The translations under genes and the position numbers were made by a program. 64,000 bases of DNA from Apostichopus japonicus. Taxonomy: Eukaryota; Echinodermata; Holothuroidea; Aspidochirotida; Stichopodidae. This document shows, one piece after another, positions 34,250 through 46,227 of this stretch; positions within the stretch are counted from its first letter, which is position 1; each line of letters starts with the position of its first letter. The stretch lies in assembly GCF_037975245.1 (NCBI RefSeq), contig NC_092572.1, forward strand, positions 22,124,489-22,188,488, given 5' to 3'. The notes beneath the pieces are model-generated. The model saw only the letters and a program-made list of their open reading frames with translations. It searched no databases and was not told the origin of the DNA.

Positions 34250-34575
34250 GATGCTTTGATTGGTCACATGGTCTATAGACTTAACATTGCTGACCTACAG
34301 AGTGATCAACAGGCTTGCCCCTCAATATATCACTGACCTTCTTACTCCTTTGCATCGGTCAACTACAGTTATGCTTCACTATTCCTATCATACACATTTG
34401 CAATTAACTCCTGGTCCACGTACCCGCACTCGTTATGGTGATCGTGCCTTTACTGTCGCTGCGCCTTCTCTTTGAAACGAACTCCCATTTCACTTTCGTG
34501 ACTCTCCCTCCCTTTGTATTTTCAAGAGACAACTTTGGTTTGTTTCTGCTATGACTAAGGATTGAACTGCTATTC
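34250..34575 (+). mobile_element. CR1/L2-type LINE fragment, C-terminal end of the reverse-transcriptase ORF
   Basis: The plus strand encodes LLTYRVINRLAPQYITDLL, then TPGPRTRTRYGDRAFTVAAP, then SL-stop-NELP. The pattern APxYLxxLLxP, RxxRYGDRAFxVAAPxLWNxLPxxxR and FKxxL is the well-known C-terminal tail of CR1/L2-clade LINE ORF2 proteins. The tryptophan of LWN is a stop (TGA at 34474), so the copy is dead. The frame continues in phase (ELPFHFRDSPSLCIFKRQL). Everything upstream (reverse transcriptase, endonuclease) is absent, as expected for 5' truncation. Confidence 0.85.
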
Positions 34576-35667
34576 TGCCACTACTACCTACTGTATTAAA
34601 TATTAAAGGATAATTTAATGTTAATTTTTACATTTTCATTTTGTATTAGGTTTTCGAATTCATTGTTGCCATTTTAAACAAAACAAAATTGTTGATTGCA
34701 TAAACTGAAAACTGATCATGTATATAAATGTTCATTTATTGTTGATAATTTGCAACTTTGACTGACCATATAGGTTCACTTATCTTTTAAAAAAAAGTAA
34801 GGTTAAGTGCGCAAGTATTTAATCAACTTGAGAGTCCGTCTTCAACATGTTATTGCCTTGAGATATACTTTCATGCAAAGAGAAAACTTTAAACATAACT
34901 TTTATTTATGTTCTTCTATAAATGAAACATTACTAGTCAGTCTACATGTTCTACATTGCTATGGGGTACTAGTTTTAAATATCATCAAAGTTTGTTGGCA
35001 AAATTAACTGAAAGATCCACTTTTGTAACTATAAGTCATATATGCATTCATATCATAAAAGGCCTTTTTTACTGATCAATGAAATGGACAGGGGACATTT
35101 TATTGCAACTCAAAAGCTCAATAGTATTTAAAATGCAACTCAGCAATTTATGCAAACTTATATATTCTCAGGATAGACACTTGGGCAGTTCTATATGTTA
35201 ATAGAAACATAAAATTGTTTTCCAATACAGTGCCACAAAGTTAATGCACAAGTTGGAGGCCTATGAAGGCGAGAAGTTAATGTACATAGTTCCATAACTA
35301 GGCCCATTTGACCTCAGGGTCAACTAAGGAACTATTTGTCCAATTGACCCTGGCTTAGTTCCAAGGGAGGCCTCGATATTGCATTTCTTCAAGGACCTTT
35401 TTCCACTTGTACAATAGTATCATGTTATGTACAGTAGCTACTGAGAAACACTGGTCTTGTTTCCAGGATTAAACTCATGTTCATTCATACTTAGTAAAGA
35501 TTCCTAAATCCTATTGGTCCATTCAGGTCAGCTGACCATGGTTAATCCTTTGAGTAACGCACGGTAAAATTATGGGGCATCACTTTAATAAATCTTTGGT
35601 TATATGTAACCAAAAATGTTTTGTTTTATGATTTTTCCCACACACAAATGGTAGTGTATGAATGAAC
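34576..35667. other. AT-rich stretch with a partial foldback arm
   Basis: GGTTAATCC(T)TTGAGTAACGCACGG at 35539 resembles one arm of the foldback at 35668. TTGACCTCAGGGTCAA (35307) and GGTCAGCTGACC (35527) are short perfect inverted repeats. Confidence 0.4.
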
Positions 35668-35804
35668 GGGGTTAATCAACGGTCTAGCATGCGTTACTCA
35701 CATGATTAATGCACTCCGGGCTCCGCCCTCGTGCATCGCTTGCATTATCCCCCGATCGTGCATTAATCCTGTGAGTAACGCACGCTAGACCGTTGATTAA
35801 CCCC
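35668..35804. mobile_element. Foldback/MITE hairpin, 137 bp
   Basis: Two 47-bp arms, starting GGGGTTAATCAACGGTCTAG and its reverse complement, pair with only two mismatches around a CpG-rich 43-bp centre. RNA or single-strand DNA would form a long hairpin. No target duplication is evident. The half arm at 35539 suggests nested or older copies. Confidence 0.8.
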
Positions 35805-35880
35805 TTATTTATTGAATTTTTTCATGGAACGATCACACATGCTCTCTGTTATTCAATCCCACATCTACCTGCACAATTTC

Positions 35881-35960
35881 CCTTCATCCCTCCCTCCCCC
35901 TCCCTCCCTCCCTCCCCTACCCTCCCCTCCCCTCCCCTTCTCTCCCCTTCCCTTCCCTTC
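35881..35960 (+). repeat. C/T (polypyrimidine) tract
   Basis: About 80 bp, nearly all C and T (CCCTCCCTCC, CCCCTCCCCTTCTC). The proline/serine-rich plus-strand frame and glycine-rich minus-strand frame across it are low-complexity artefacts. Confidence 0.93.
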
Positions 35961-36727
35961 AATCCTTCCCAATTCTTAAAGAATCTAACACTTATATTCA
36001 ATGTGGGATTTTTGAAAATGTTATTTTCATTTGTGTCTAGAATCAGTGAAGGAGATTTAACTAAATTTACCCTCTGCTTTTTATGAAGACACCACACCAC
36101 AGTAACGTTCCCTTACTCAAAACCTCTTAAAATTTTTAATAAGTAAGAGAGGGGGACAAAACTCAGAAATTGATCTCGATGATGTGCAAAGTTGGCTGCA
36201 AATTGCAAAACGTGTAATGATGTAGTCATATGAAGGATAACTTACATGCTCTCTCAAACCCATTTTACATGTCTCCTTTTTTTCGTTTGTTGGCATGTTA
36301 TAAAATGAAATGCTATATTTCTCTTGAAATGCTTTTTCTTATCATTCTCTGAGTTGTATCAGGTGTAGCTGGGGGATGCGAGTGGGCAAGGGGGCGAGGG
36401 GGCGAGGGGTGAATATATGATTGTAGGCATACATGCATGTATGCATCATAATTAAGGTTTAAGGAAATGTTAAATTGTGGTTTGATTGCTTCCTTGCTGT
36501 GTAATTTGTGTAATTTAATATCTAAAGGGTACGGTCCTAGCATTGCTACTCCTTAGGTATGATTTTTCAAGAAGTCCAATGATCTTAATGTTTTAAAGAA
36601 TTCCAGTGATTTTAAAGTATATGGGTCTCTCTGTTCTTATATATAGTTAGACTAGCATCCATCCCTGCTGGTAGCTCTTGTCGCTTAAGCTTTCTGCTAA
36701 TATTTGACCACTCTGCTCATGAGGTGG
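35961..36727. other. Nothing recognised
   Basis: G-rich patch at 36375-36410 (GGGGGCGAGGGGGCGAGG). No gene signal. Confidence 0.4.
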
Positions 36728-36752
36728 AGAGAGAGAGAGAGAGAGAGAGGTG
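36728..36752. repeat. (GA)n microsatellite
   Basis: About 11 GA dinucleotides within a GAGGTGGA-type context. Confidence 0.93.
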
Positions 36753-37740
36753 GAGGTGGAGAGAGGATTACTCTGTTGATGACAGAGGGCTAGGCTAAAG
36801 GTGTTTGTATCATGAGTATGATGAATGTTTATACTAAAGTACTATCAAAACAACAGCAGATCAAGCAAAGAGACCAGGGCCCCTAGTAGAGTGTTAGTCA
36901 TACTGGCCTACTCTATGTGAGTTGCATTCAAGTCGGTTATTGAAGCTCTTTGAAAATTATCTTCTCAACTTGATTTGAATACTTGTTATGAGCGAGTCAG
37001 CAATCGAAGGGGAACCTATCTGTGTATCTTCAGAGCAAATATATGTCTTGGTGGGTGGACTAATAAGCTGATTCATCCACTGTTACTAGTGTGACATGTT
37101 TGGAAAGAAAATTAATGCAGACCTTCCCATTAATTCAAATTACAACTTGTTATAAGTATTCTTGATGATATGCACACTCAGTGTGGAAAAGGTCATCAAG
37201 TATTTACTCCCAAAATGTGCTAGAAAATTAATTGTTTTCAAATTTAACGAGCATGGTAATGTCACCATCCAAGCACTAGGGCATGTCATTTATCAACATA
37301 GCTCTCTTTTATGAGCAGAACCTCAATAAAATGCTTTTTAATGCTTCTTAGCAATTTGTAATATTACACTGATGACCTTTAAAGATCAACCTCAACATAG
37401 ATTTCAATATAAGAGTCTTTGACACCATTTTGAAAGTCGTTGATATTTCTTCTTGGTAGCCAGTTTCTTTTCTCAGCCAAAATTATGAAATGGTAACAGA
37501 TGTGCACACAAACACGCTGCCAAGTAAGAAACTATAACCCTAAACATTGGTTTCTGGTTACCAAATGAGTTCATGCTAAAGATCAACCACTATTAGTTGC
37601 ATCTGGTCATATATAGTTTCAGTTATGCAAATATGTCACCAAAACAGAACTGGTATTGTTCGATACAGGTGACAAACGCCTATGTAGTGGAATTACGACC
37701 TTCCTTACCAGTTTCGAACCTCTGTAGTACATAAAATCAG
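36753..37740. other. AT-rich stretch, nothing recognised
   Basis: No feature supported. Confidence 0.45.
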
Positions 37741-37822
37741 CGTCCATAGCCTATAGTGGTTAGGGTGTCAGCATATAAAGTGGGAGGCCCAGGTTCGAAT
37801 CCCGGTGGAGTTTTTTTCACTG
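37741..37822 (+). tRNA. tRNA-like sequence, probably a pseudogene or SINE head
   Basis: TATAGTGGTTAGGGTG matches an A box and GGTTCGAATCCCGG a perfect B box. A run of seven T, a polymerase III terminator, follows at 37811. However the 5' and 3' ends do not form a clean seven-pair acceptor stem and the anticodon arm is unclear. I would not call an anticodon. Transcription by polymerase III is plausible; function as a tRNA is not. Confidence 0.4.
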
Positions 37823-38148
37823 TTCTGGATGTTCCAACTCACTACGATTTCAATTATATATATATTTATTTGCCTTTGTCGTTTACCTCCATTTCATTTA
37901 ACAAAGTCTGTTGCAATCTCATTGTCTACAAGTCATATGTATGTATAATGCAAAACAATGACATCATTTTGTTTGTGCAGATCCATTATAAAGTACCTCT
38001 TAGTCACTGTAAGTTCTGGGATAGAATGTAACTTTTCACGATGGCATTCCTGTTTGTAGCCCATTACTATAGGACATGATTGCTAAGATATTATCTCCCA
38101 AACTTTCAAGCCTCCTCAGTTGGGAATCTCATCATCCACCATCTACAT

Positions 38149-38536
38149 GAGGGCGTTGTGGTCAAGTGGTTATAAAGGCAGTGGACTTGTGATCTAGGAT
38201 TACAGGTTCGAGCTCTGGCCAGATCATTGCGTTGTGTCCTTGGGCAAGGCGCTTTATCTCCATTGCCTCTCTTCACCCAGGTGTATAAATGGGGACTTGC
38301 GAGGTAACTTGTAAATACAGTTGCGTGCGCCGGTTTGTGGCTGCACCCTATGGGAAATCCCCCAGGGCACACGTGGTTGTGGTGCACTGTGGTGCCCCAG
38401 GAGAGATTGATTGAATTGTGCACACTTTGGTGTGTAGGTGTGTCTATAGTTACCAATGACCAGGGTTGTAAAGTTAAGCGCATAGAACTTTTGGAATATG
38501 CGCTATATATATAAATAACGGGGTAATAATAATAAT
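38149..38536 (+). mobile_element. tRNA-derived SINE, family B, about 390 bp
   Basis: The head GTGGTCAAGTGGTTATAAAG to GGTTCGAGCTC has A and B boxes. The central region has CCTTGGGCAAGGCGCTTTAT, then CACCCAGGTGTATAAATGGG, a block I recall as shared by SINEs of echinoderms and other deuterostomes. The 3' end, ATGCGCTATATATATAAAT followed by TAATAATAATA, resembles the tails of the CR1/L2-type LINEs here, suggesting a LINE partner of that clade. The 144-codon minus-strand frame across it is the reverse of the SINE, not a gene. Confidence 0.88.
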
Positions 38537-39423
38537 ACATACATTGATTACTGCTATAAGCTGGATATTAACATAACCTAGCATTATTTTAAGGCAAAAA
38601 TGTACTCATTTCAGTTTCATACTTTGATGCATTGGAATCCAGTTCTGCTGTACATACATCATTTGCAATCTCCTTTATTGATTGTAGTAAACTTTAGACC
38701 AGCCATGTGTGGTACTTTTAAGTTTCTATATTGGGTAATGTTCTACAGATTTGTACTCCAAGAGCAGCTACAATGTCAGTGTAATTTCATTAGACTGTTA
38801 GTGTCTCTAGGGGCTGCTACCTCAGATTCCAAATATGTATCCTATAAACAGGTGGTGGTAAACATGCCTACCCTAAGCTGTTTTTCTTTAACACTCAGAA
38901 CGTCTAATGAATCATGCTTTCTAGGTTTGTATGTCAATGACTGAACAAACACAGAGTTCAGCACTTAAAGGTTAAGCTCTCAGAAAAGACATTTTGTCGC
39001 TGAGTGTAAATTAAGTTTGTAATTCTTTTCTTTCTCTTCTTAGCTTCAGCACCAGATAATGTTCTTGTTAATTTAATTGCTGACACTGATCCTTCTTAGG
39101 TAGATGACTTTGCTCACTAAATGTGAAAGGAGGATGTCTTCATATAAATAGCGAAGAGTATGTTATTCAGGTACTACAATGTACATGATCACTCACTGCA
39201 GACTGTTACAAACACGACTTGAGGCAGCATTTTGAGTCTCGATATGTCACGGGACAAGAAAATAGACAAAAGTTGAATGTGCTGGTGGTATTTTGACAAA
39301 TTTATATCTTTTTTTTCTTCTAGCGTATTGTGAAGCAGATAGTGTTCTGGTAGTGTTGGATGTGTTGCAACCTTTTTGTGAGGTATAACTGAAAACTCTT
39401 GTCTAGCTAGTAGTATAATTTAT
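38537..39423. other. Nothing firm
   Basis: A 114-codon plus-strand frame (38600-38944) has unremarkable hydrophobic composition and no domain motif or splice sites I trust. Confidence 0.4.
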
Positions 39424-39504
39424 GTTTGCATATTTGTACATTTGCATATTTGTACATTTGCATATTTGCATATTTGCATATTTGCATACTTGCATATTTG
39501 CATG
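39424..39504 (+). repeat. 8-bp microsatellite made of POU-type octamers
   Basis: About ten tandem units of TATTTGCA. ATTTGCAT, the reverse complement of the classical octamer ATGCAAAT, occurs six times, at 39440, 39456, 39464, 39472, 39480 and 39496, with spacing always 8 or 16 bp. Confidence 0.9.
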
Positions 39505-42432
39505 TCATTTAATAGAAACTGAACTAGTTGTATCAATTGATGAATATTTGACAAGTAACTTCTAAACTACAATAAAAGCTTCAACAGATCTCTGACTTTG
39601 ATTATATCACAAGCATACATCTATGAACATTCCATTGTCCTAAACTGTTTTTTTTTTCCATTTCCAACTCAACTATAAAACTTCACGAACTAGAAAATTC
39701 ACTTTTGATGTGCAACCCACCCGTTTCCCTTCCAATCCCTGCCTGATGGTATTTTGAATTAAGAAGAAGTTCATTAGCCCAAAGTAAACGTTTGACCTTG
39801 CCAATGTCCTAGACTTGCTTCAGTTTGAAGAGACGAAATTTTTCAAATCATACACCAAAGTATCCTCTTGCTCTTAGTTTCTTTCAATACGACTGAGAAA
39901 TTTGATCTGACTCTGTAAACTAAGATTTAATTTATTCATATTTCTCATTAAGTGCTAAATCAGCAATTGAAATTGGCAGTTTTGTATTTCAATTGTTCAA
40001 GACAAGAGAGAGAAGGGAATGTAGCCAATGTTGGAAAGATACTTGGAACTTGGGAAGAAGAAGAAGGTATGAAATACCGATGAAAACATGTCTTAAATGT
40101 CAGCGAATGTTACACCGGAATTTATCACGGTAATAAACGTTTTATGTTTCCTGTAACTCGGCCATTACCTCAAATCAATCATGCTTTACCAGTTTTAGCT
40201 TCCCTCCATGATTTGATGATGCTTTTTATGCAGTTTTTTTAAGGATGTTCTTTGTGTAACAACTTGAATCTGGTTTCAGAAACACTATTCCCATGGTGTT
40301 ATATTAAACATTATGCTAATTGCAGCAGGCTTGCAGTATTTCGTTGCCTGGCTTGGATTTCTAGCACTTATGTAAGTCTGAAAGTTCTGTTCTCTGAAAA
40401 AAAAGTTGATGGTTCTTATCTCACCAACTAATAGAAGACTTTCAACCAAGGTTTTTTTTATGAAACCTTTTGAAGGCAAATTTATTGCTTTTAATTGAAT
40501 GTTAGACATCGGAAGAGAGAACGGCTGAATTTCAAAATTGAGAAAAGTGAGATTCAAGACATCAAGACCAGCTAAAATCTAAAGTATGCTCGTTACTCCA
40601 ATGTTAATGAATGTTTTGTGTGAAAAGTAAATATTGTTTATTATTCCATGAAACTTTCTGGACCTGAATTACATTTTTGTGAAGTTTTGATTATCTGGAT
40701 GAACTGAGCTAATTTGTGTATGAAACTTCACACTTTTCAATGTGAACTTAACATAGTAACTTCGGTGCGAGAATAGCACGTAATTCAATAACACACGTAT
40801 AATAGCATCCAGGCACTCAGCCAGCTATCACAGTGTGAGGGGGCAAAACCAAAAATGTTGGTCCCCTCTTTAAAGTGTAAGGGAAATTAAGTTTAATTAA
40901 TGCATGTTTTGATATATGACTTTTTATGACACCATCTAGGTATTGGTTCTACCCTCTGTTTGGGGCACAAACTTAGGCTGACATCCACACCGAGTAGGGG
41001 CATAAGAGCATTCCCCTCCCCTTGGAGAGAATTTTGTTTCCATGTGAGGGTTTAGATCGAAAAACGTGCCATCATATCAATCGTGTCAACTGTATTTGTG
41101 CATATAACTTTAAGTGTGTGTGTGTTATAAACTGTAAGCTATTTGCAAGAACTTTCTGATGAAGTTTTGTGTTACAGTATTCTAATTGTCTGAGTTCTTT
41201 TCGAGATTAGAAGACAATCAGTGACTGCACTGCGCAGTAGGTAAAAGTTTTGGCTATAGCTGTTATAGTGAGCTGTTAATGCTTTGAGTCTCAAATGGAG
41301 GATGAAAAGTACAAACTAAAAACCTTGACTCTAACAATTTGTTTTTTATATCTCACTACGCTGCTAGGCATTCTAACTATCTCTCTCTATAGGGCTTTCA
41401 AGATCCTCAATAGAATCGGATAAAGTGATGCGAAGGACAGACTACGAAAGTGACAGTTTCAGATCATGGCTTCCAGGATTGAGCAATACCTTACTGAAAT
41501 GTCTAAACAGACCTAACTAGCAACACCAAGAGGTTTACTCTAGTAACCTTGTCAGACTTCCTTTTTCGTTGTATGAGAATCACAAAAATAGAATGTATAT
41601 ATACTTTAAAAAAAGCACCCAAAATGTCAAATTTAATGACTTAACTACAAAGTTATTAAACTTCAATTTATAAACAATGGGTGGCACAAAATTATCATTC
41701 TAAAATTATCAGTTTGTTCAATGCCCACATCCTGATCGAAGATTACTTTGAAACCTGGGGAAATGGAAAATTTGACGAGAATGCCAATTTCAAACATATT
41801 AAAAGAAACGGGATATGACTTCAGTATTCATTGGGTAAATGTACTTTAAAAGTTGAATCAACAGTGCAGAAGATAAAATGGATTCTAAGGAAGCTACTTG
41901 CATGCACTGAAAGCATGAAATCAATCAATGTTAGAAACAACAAAAACATGTCAACCGCTTCTGATTGGTTTCTTGCATCCAACTATAAATAAGTATAAAG
42001 ATTCCACTCTGATATCGGTATAAAGGTTTCTTCTTAATTGAAGTTGTATTTTGATTGTTTGCTCTCTCTTATGAAGAATCCAAAGCCCATAGTGTCATAG
42101 ATGTTACAAAATAGGAGAGAACTTTCTTTGTATAATGGACTTTTTTAACAAGAGTATAGTGAAGTGGTAAAGAAGTTGGCTGTGTTTCCATAACATCTCA
42201 TGCGGTGCTATAAATAATCTTAGCACAAATTATTTGTTCTTAATTTGACTTTATAAAACTCTTACAACATGAAGGATGACTTTAAAATGTAATTCATATT
42301 AATATATTGTAAACTGTTAGCACCGCTATCAATCCCAGGTTGAAATTTATCACTTTTTTGTGTTTGATAAATGTAAACATCTGAGCATCATCATATAAAA
42401 GTAGCTGAACATATAGACAATACAGATATATT
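39505..42432. other. Long AT-rich stretch, nothing recognised
   Basis: A 90-codon minus-strand frame (40285-40557) and smaller frames lack motifs. No tandem structure, SINE or LINE was found. It is the largest feature-poor interval in the window. Confidence 0.45.
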
Positions 42433-42690
42433 AATAGTAATAAATGAGACTCATATAGCGCCAAATCAGTAGACAAAAGTCACTGCTCAAGGCACTTTAC
42501 AAAGAAAGCAAATTAATTTACAAAAAAACAAGTGAAAAGCTGGGTCTTAAGTAGACTTTTTAATGTAGAAAGTTTAGAGCAAGTTCTAATGTGATCTGGT
42601 AAATTGTTACAAAGTTACTTGTTACAAAGTTAAGATATCTATGGCCAGTAATGACATAACTGTAAAGCATAACAAAGTTGTCAAGACCAA
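42433..42690 (-). mobile_element. CR1/L2-type LINE 3' end
   Basis: The minus strand carries LPDHIRTCSKLSTLKSLLKT-like coding (with a frameshift), then a 3' untranslated region containing GCTTTCTTTGTAAAGTGCCT, CTACTGATTTGGCGCTATAT and an ATT-type end at 42433. It closely matches the 3' part of the copy at 51451-52036. It lacks the short SINE-tail insert found there, so it serves as an empty-site reference. Confidence 0.85.
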
Positions 42691-43067
42691 ATACGGCATT
42701 GAATGTCATCTTAGGGTGTTGTGGTTTATGAGTTAAAAAGAAAATGTTTTCGTTGGGTTATTATTTTAAAGCTGAAAATCTTGAGACACAGAATAGCTGT
42801 AGTTTATTGACACTCAAATTCATTTTGTTGCACTATAATGTATCAAGCCTAAAATTCTGCTTAAAGTCAACCTTTAAAAAAAGGTGCCTCTCAACAGAGG
42901 CATTACTGCTGTTTCCTATAGGATAACATCATTGCCATCAGCAAGTGTGCAAACATGCCTAATATCTTTGCATACAGAGGGAGAGGGGGGGTGGGGGGGG
43001 AGAAGGTGGGGGACTGTTAATTAATAAGGCTCAGTACATCGCTAAGGTTGCAAAAACATCCAAACTA
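42691..43067. other. Nothing recognised apart from a G-rich run
   Basis: Oligo-G stretches at 42977-43012. No gene signal. Confidence 0.4.
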
Positions 43068-43626
43068 GGGGTGCTTTTACACTAGATCCGGATCAGATCC
43101 CCTTGATGTTATCAGACAATCATCTCTCCATGGGGTAAACTTATGCACTGATCCGGACGCATATTACTCTTGAGTCGTACTCTGATCCGTCCCTGCTTTT
43201 AACCGGATGCTGGTAATAAAATCGGATTGGAAATGTGTCATGCACAGCCATGGATCACGTAGTACGTATACTCCAAAACTTTCATTGTCATGGTGTATAG
43301 CCTTAGGGTGACAATACTATGCTATGTACGGCCCACACGCACTCAATCTATGTCGGAATTAGCACATGCATGATACAGGACTGGAATTTCATGCAAGAAT
43401 GCATGTGACATACTGAGGTCACCGGATATCTCGGGTCACTGTTGATGGGGGAGTGTTTAGATTGCAAAATTGGTCTCGACATTCGGATGAGATCCTGGTC
43501 TCTGCCAGCATCAAAATAGGAGGATCAGATCTGGATCTGAATTGCGTTTACACTACAACCGTGATCTTGACGTCAGGATCAGATCCTGATGTCGAAATCT
43601 GATCCGGATCTAGTGTCAATGCATCC
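43068..43626. mobile_element. TIR element (MITE) of 559 bp with TA target duplication
   Basis: Left end GGGGTGCTTTTACACTAGAT and right end, reversed, GGATGCATTGACACTAGATC. The TIRs share ACACTAGATCCGGATCAGAT exactly. TA flanks both ends (43066-43067 and 43627-43628), as for mariner-like and some other DNA transposons. The interior contains many partial copies of the TIR word (GATCCGGA, GATCCTGAT, AGATCTGGATCTGA), giving an unusual density of GATC. There is no transposase frame. Confidence 0.8.
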
Positions 43627-43799
43627 TATGGCATGTGTTGAAGGAGAGCTTCCTGCTATGTGAGATCAAGTGTCCTCGTGCCCCAAGAATGTAAGGTAGG
43701 ACAAAGGTGTGGGGACAATCTGTGTGTCAAAAAGATTGAGGACATTAATGTGTATCAAACACAAACAGTAGTGTCCAGCTAATGGTGTATCATGAAAGA

Positions 43800-44570
43800 G
43801 CAGCTTCTCAGACAGTTTGAGAAAAACGATATATATGTGTCATCTGCAGTAGCTTGCACTCAGGGGTATGTAGTGTACAAGCTACTCCACAGAGTGTAAG
43901 GAACTAATGCACATTGTCCACTTTCAGTGGTTACACTCAGTGGGTTGAGGCAGAAACACTGCTTGTTTGAGAGTATATAGGGACTCACACACATATCTGA
44001 CAAAATATGTAACTACACTCAGTGGATTTGTGGCATAAAAACTGCTTGTCTGAGAGTGTAGGGACACTAATTCATTCATATCGTATTTACAGTAGCTTGC
44101 ACTCAAAGTTTTGAGCATAACAGCTGCTCACCAGTATTTAGGGACACTAATGCATTTTTCCTGAGCAATAGCTACACTCATTGGTTTGTGGCATGCAAGC
44201 TGCTTGAGAGTGTAGGGACACTAATACATATCTATGGTATACAGTAGCCTATACTCTTGGGTCTGTACATCATAGCTGCTCACAAGAGAGTGTAGGGACA
44301 CTAATACATATCTATGGTATACAGTAGCCTATACTCTTGGGTCTGTACATAATAACTGCTCACAAGAGAGTGTAGGGACACTAATACATATCTATCATAT
44401 ACAGTAGCTTTAACTCTTGGGTCTGTACATAATAACTGCTCACAAGAGAGTGTAGGGACACTAATACATATCTATGGTATAAAGTAGCTTAAACTCTTGG
44501 GTCTGTACATAATAACTGCTCACAAGAGAGTGTAGGGACACTAATTCATATCTATCATATCGTATCGTAT
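43800..44570. repeat. 80-bp tandem array with an older left flank
   Basis: CACAAGAGAGTGTAGGGACA begins at 44281, 44361, 44441 and 44521, exactly 80 bp apart, with near-identical units. To the left (43800-44212), progressively diverged relatives with irregular length carry AGTGTAGGGACACTAAT and CACTCAGTGG blocks. Confidence 0.9.
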
Positions 44571-45571
44571 GTTCTTGCTGTTTTTTTTCATTTGAACATA
44601 CACCTATTATGGTGAACACAGATGTATGAATATTAATTTAAAATTGTGCTTGTTCAAAACTTTAGCTGAAAGGTTGTGTGCAATGTTAGATTTAACACGC
44701 AGTAATTAGCAAAGTGCCGCAACATACATTCATTACAACGGTGAGGCCTCCTCCCCTTCCCTAACTCTTCCCAAACTGTTCTCCCCTTATCTTGCATATT
44801 CTTCTTTTTATTACATTTTGTTTTTGCTTGACATACCTTCATTGCATAGCACACATAGTATACCACACATACACATACCTTCCAACTAAAAAAAAACCTG
44901 ATCCCCTTTCCTTTTGCTTTCTGTGCAACGGCAATCTCGCAGCATGAAAGCCATTAATTCTCAGAATTAATTTGTCACTTGTATTACATGGATTGAATGA
45001 AATCCGAACAACAGATGCCCTACATTGACACACGACAACCTAATTCTCTATTAATTTCTTAAAATCCATCTATAAGCAAAAGAAATCATACTTTTAAGTC
45101 AGTAGTGACAGAGCAAATGCGTCATCTGCAAAATTGATTTTGGAATTTTTTTTTGTGTTGTTTTTTAATACATTTCTGCCCTGATTTTGTACCACATTCA
45201 TCAAAAGAGAAATTGGGGTAATGCATCTAATTTCCTAGTTTCTTCATTAAGAGTTACATGCTTTTAAGATTGTGTAGAGCATATCACAGTAAAACATTGA
45301 TGTATGTTAATATTACATAGGAAAAATTCCTTATGTATTAAGGGGGCAGGTTCTAGCAAGCTGGCGGAATTAAAACTACAATGAGATTTTATAAGAGCGC
45401 CTTGTAAAGTTGTTAAAGTAGTATGCTTTAACTATGAGGACATTAAGTTTGATGATAGTAAACTCTTAGTAAGGCTGCAAATTTAAGGTTATAAGACATG
45501 AACTGTCCAGAAGTTCTAATAATCAAATTAAAAAGTTTCAAAATATTTTGGTAGGTTGGGGATTATTTTCA
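44571..45571. other. AT-rich stretch, nothing recognised
   Basis: Short minus-strand frames (44654-44866, 44839-45033) have no motif. Confidence 0.45.
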
Positions 45572-45833
45572 CATTTGAAAATGCGCCCTTTAATACCACT
45601 GCCATAACAGTTTACCTGCCGCGGGCATTTCAATAGGCTCTTGCAGTAGATTTGAGGGGGAAATTTGAGCTGAGAAAGTGACTTTTCCATCATTCTCGTT
45701 CCCTTTGCTAGGCTTGGCGAATTGATTACGTAACACACAGGCTAATGTTCCAGACTAAATAACCTTGAAAGGTGCAGAAGTGGCCTGTGGCGAAAAATGA
45801 ACGGCAGTCTCACCAAAAGCGGGTTTTCAAATG
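45572..45833. mobile_element. Short TIR element (MITE) of 262 bp
   Basis: Ends are CATTTGAAAATGCGCCCTTT and, reversed, CATTTGAAAACCCGCTTTTG. Its left ~90 bp resemble 11049-11140 and its right ~110 bp (TTACGTAA, TAACCTTGAAAGG) resemble 22445-22556. It thus looks like a deletion derivative of an element with those two ends. No flanking duplication could be fixed. Confidence 0.65.
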
Positions 45834-45924
45834 AAATATTTTAAGTGGGAATTCAGAAATAGTTTGGTTGGTGGATTTTGTGGATTATGTGCTGTAAAGA
45901 GCATCATAAGCCTGAACCAATTCT

Positions 45925-46227
45925 TTAATGGCATTGAAGACTCGCCCCAAACCGTGTGCAGCCATCTGAAAAAAGTTAACTTTCCGTGCTTGCAAGTGAA
46001 GGTTTCCTCTTGTCGATCTACAAAATGCAGACAGTGATACCTTGTTATCTTTTATTTGGACCTGAGATCAGGGAGCTGTGTTGTGGGTATTGACCGCAGC
46101 TGTATGTACTGACTGTACACTAGTGTCTAATTACCAGCGGTAGCAAGCTGTGTGTGTATCTTCTGGGATCGATGGTGGTGTCTAACACTTCTGTTACACT
46201 TTGTGCACGAGTCTTCACACCCTTTAA
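45925..46227. mobile_element. TTAA-flanked MITE, copy 2 (303 bp with TTAA)
   Basis: Same family as 29996-30361: GGCATTGAAGACTCGCCCC at the left, GAAGACTCGTGC reversed at the right, TTAA at both edges (45925-45928, 46224-46227). It is shorter through several internal deletions. The plus-strand frames across it are not genes. Confidence 0.78.

Noticed and set aside
35849-36100. Glycine-rich minus-strand frame and proline-rich plus-strand frame
   Set aside because: Produced by the C/T tract at 35881-35960.
38106-38540. 144-codon minus-strand frame
   Set aside because: It is the reverse strand of SINE family B; no protein-like features.
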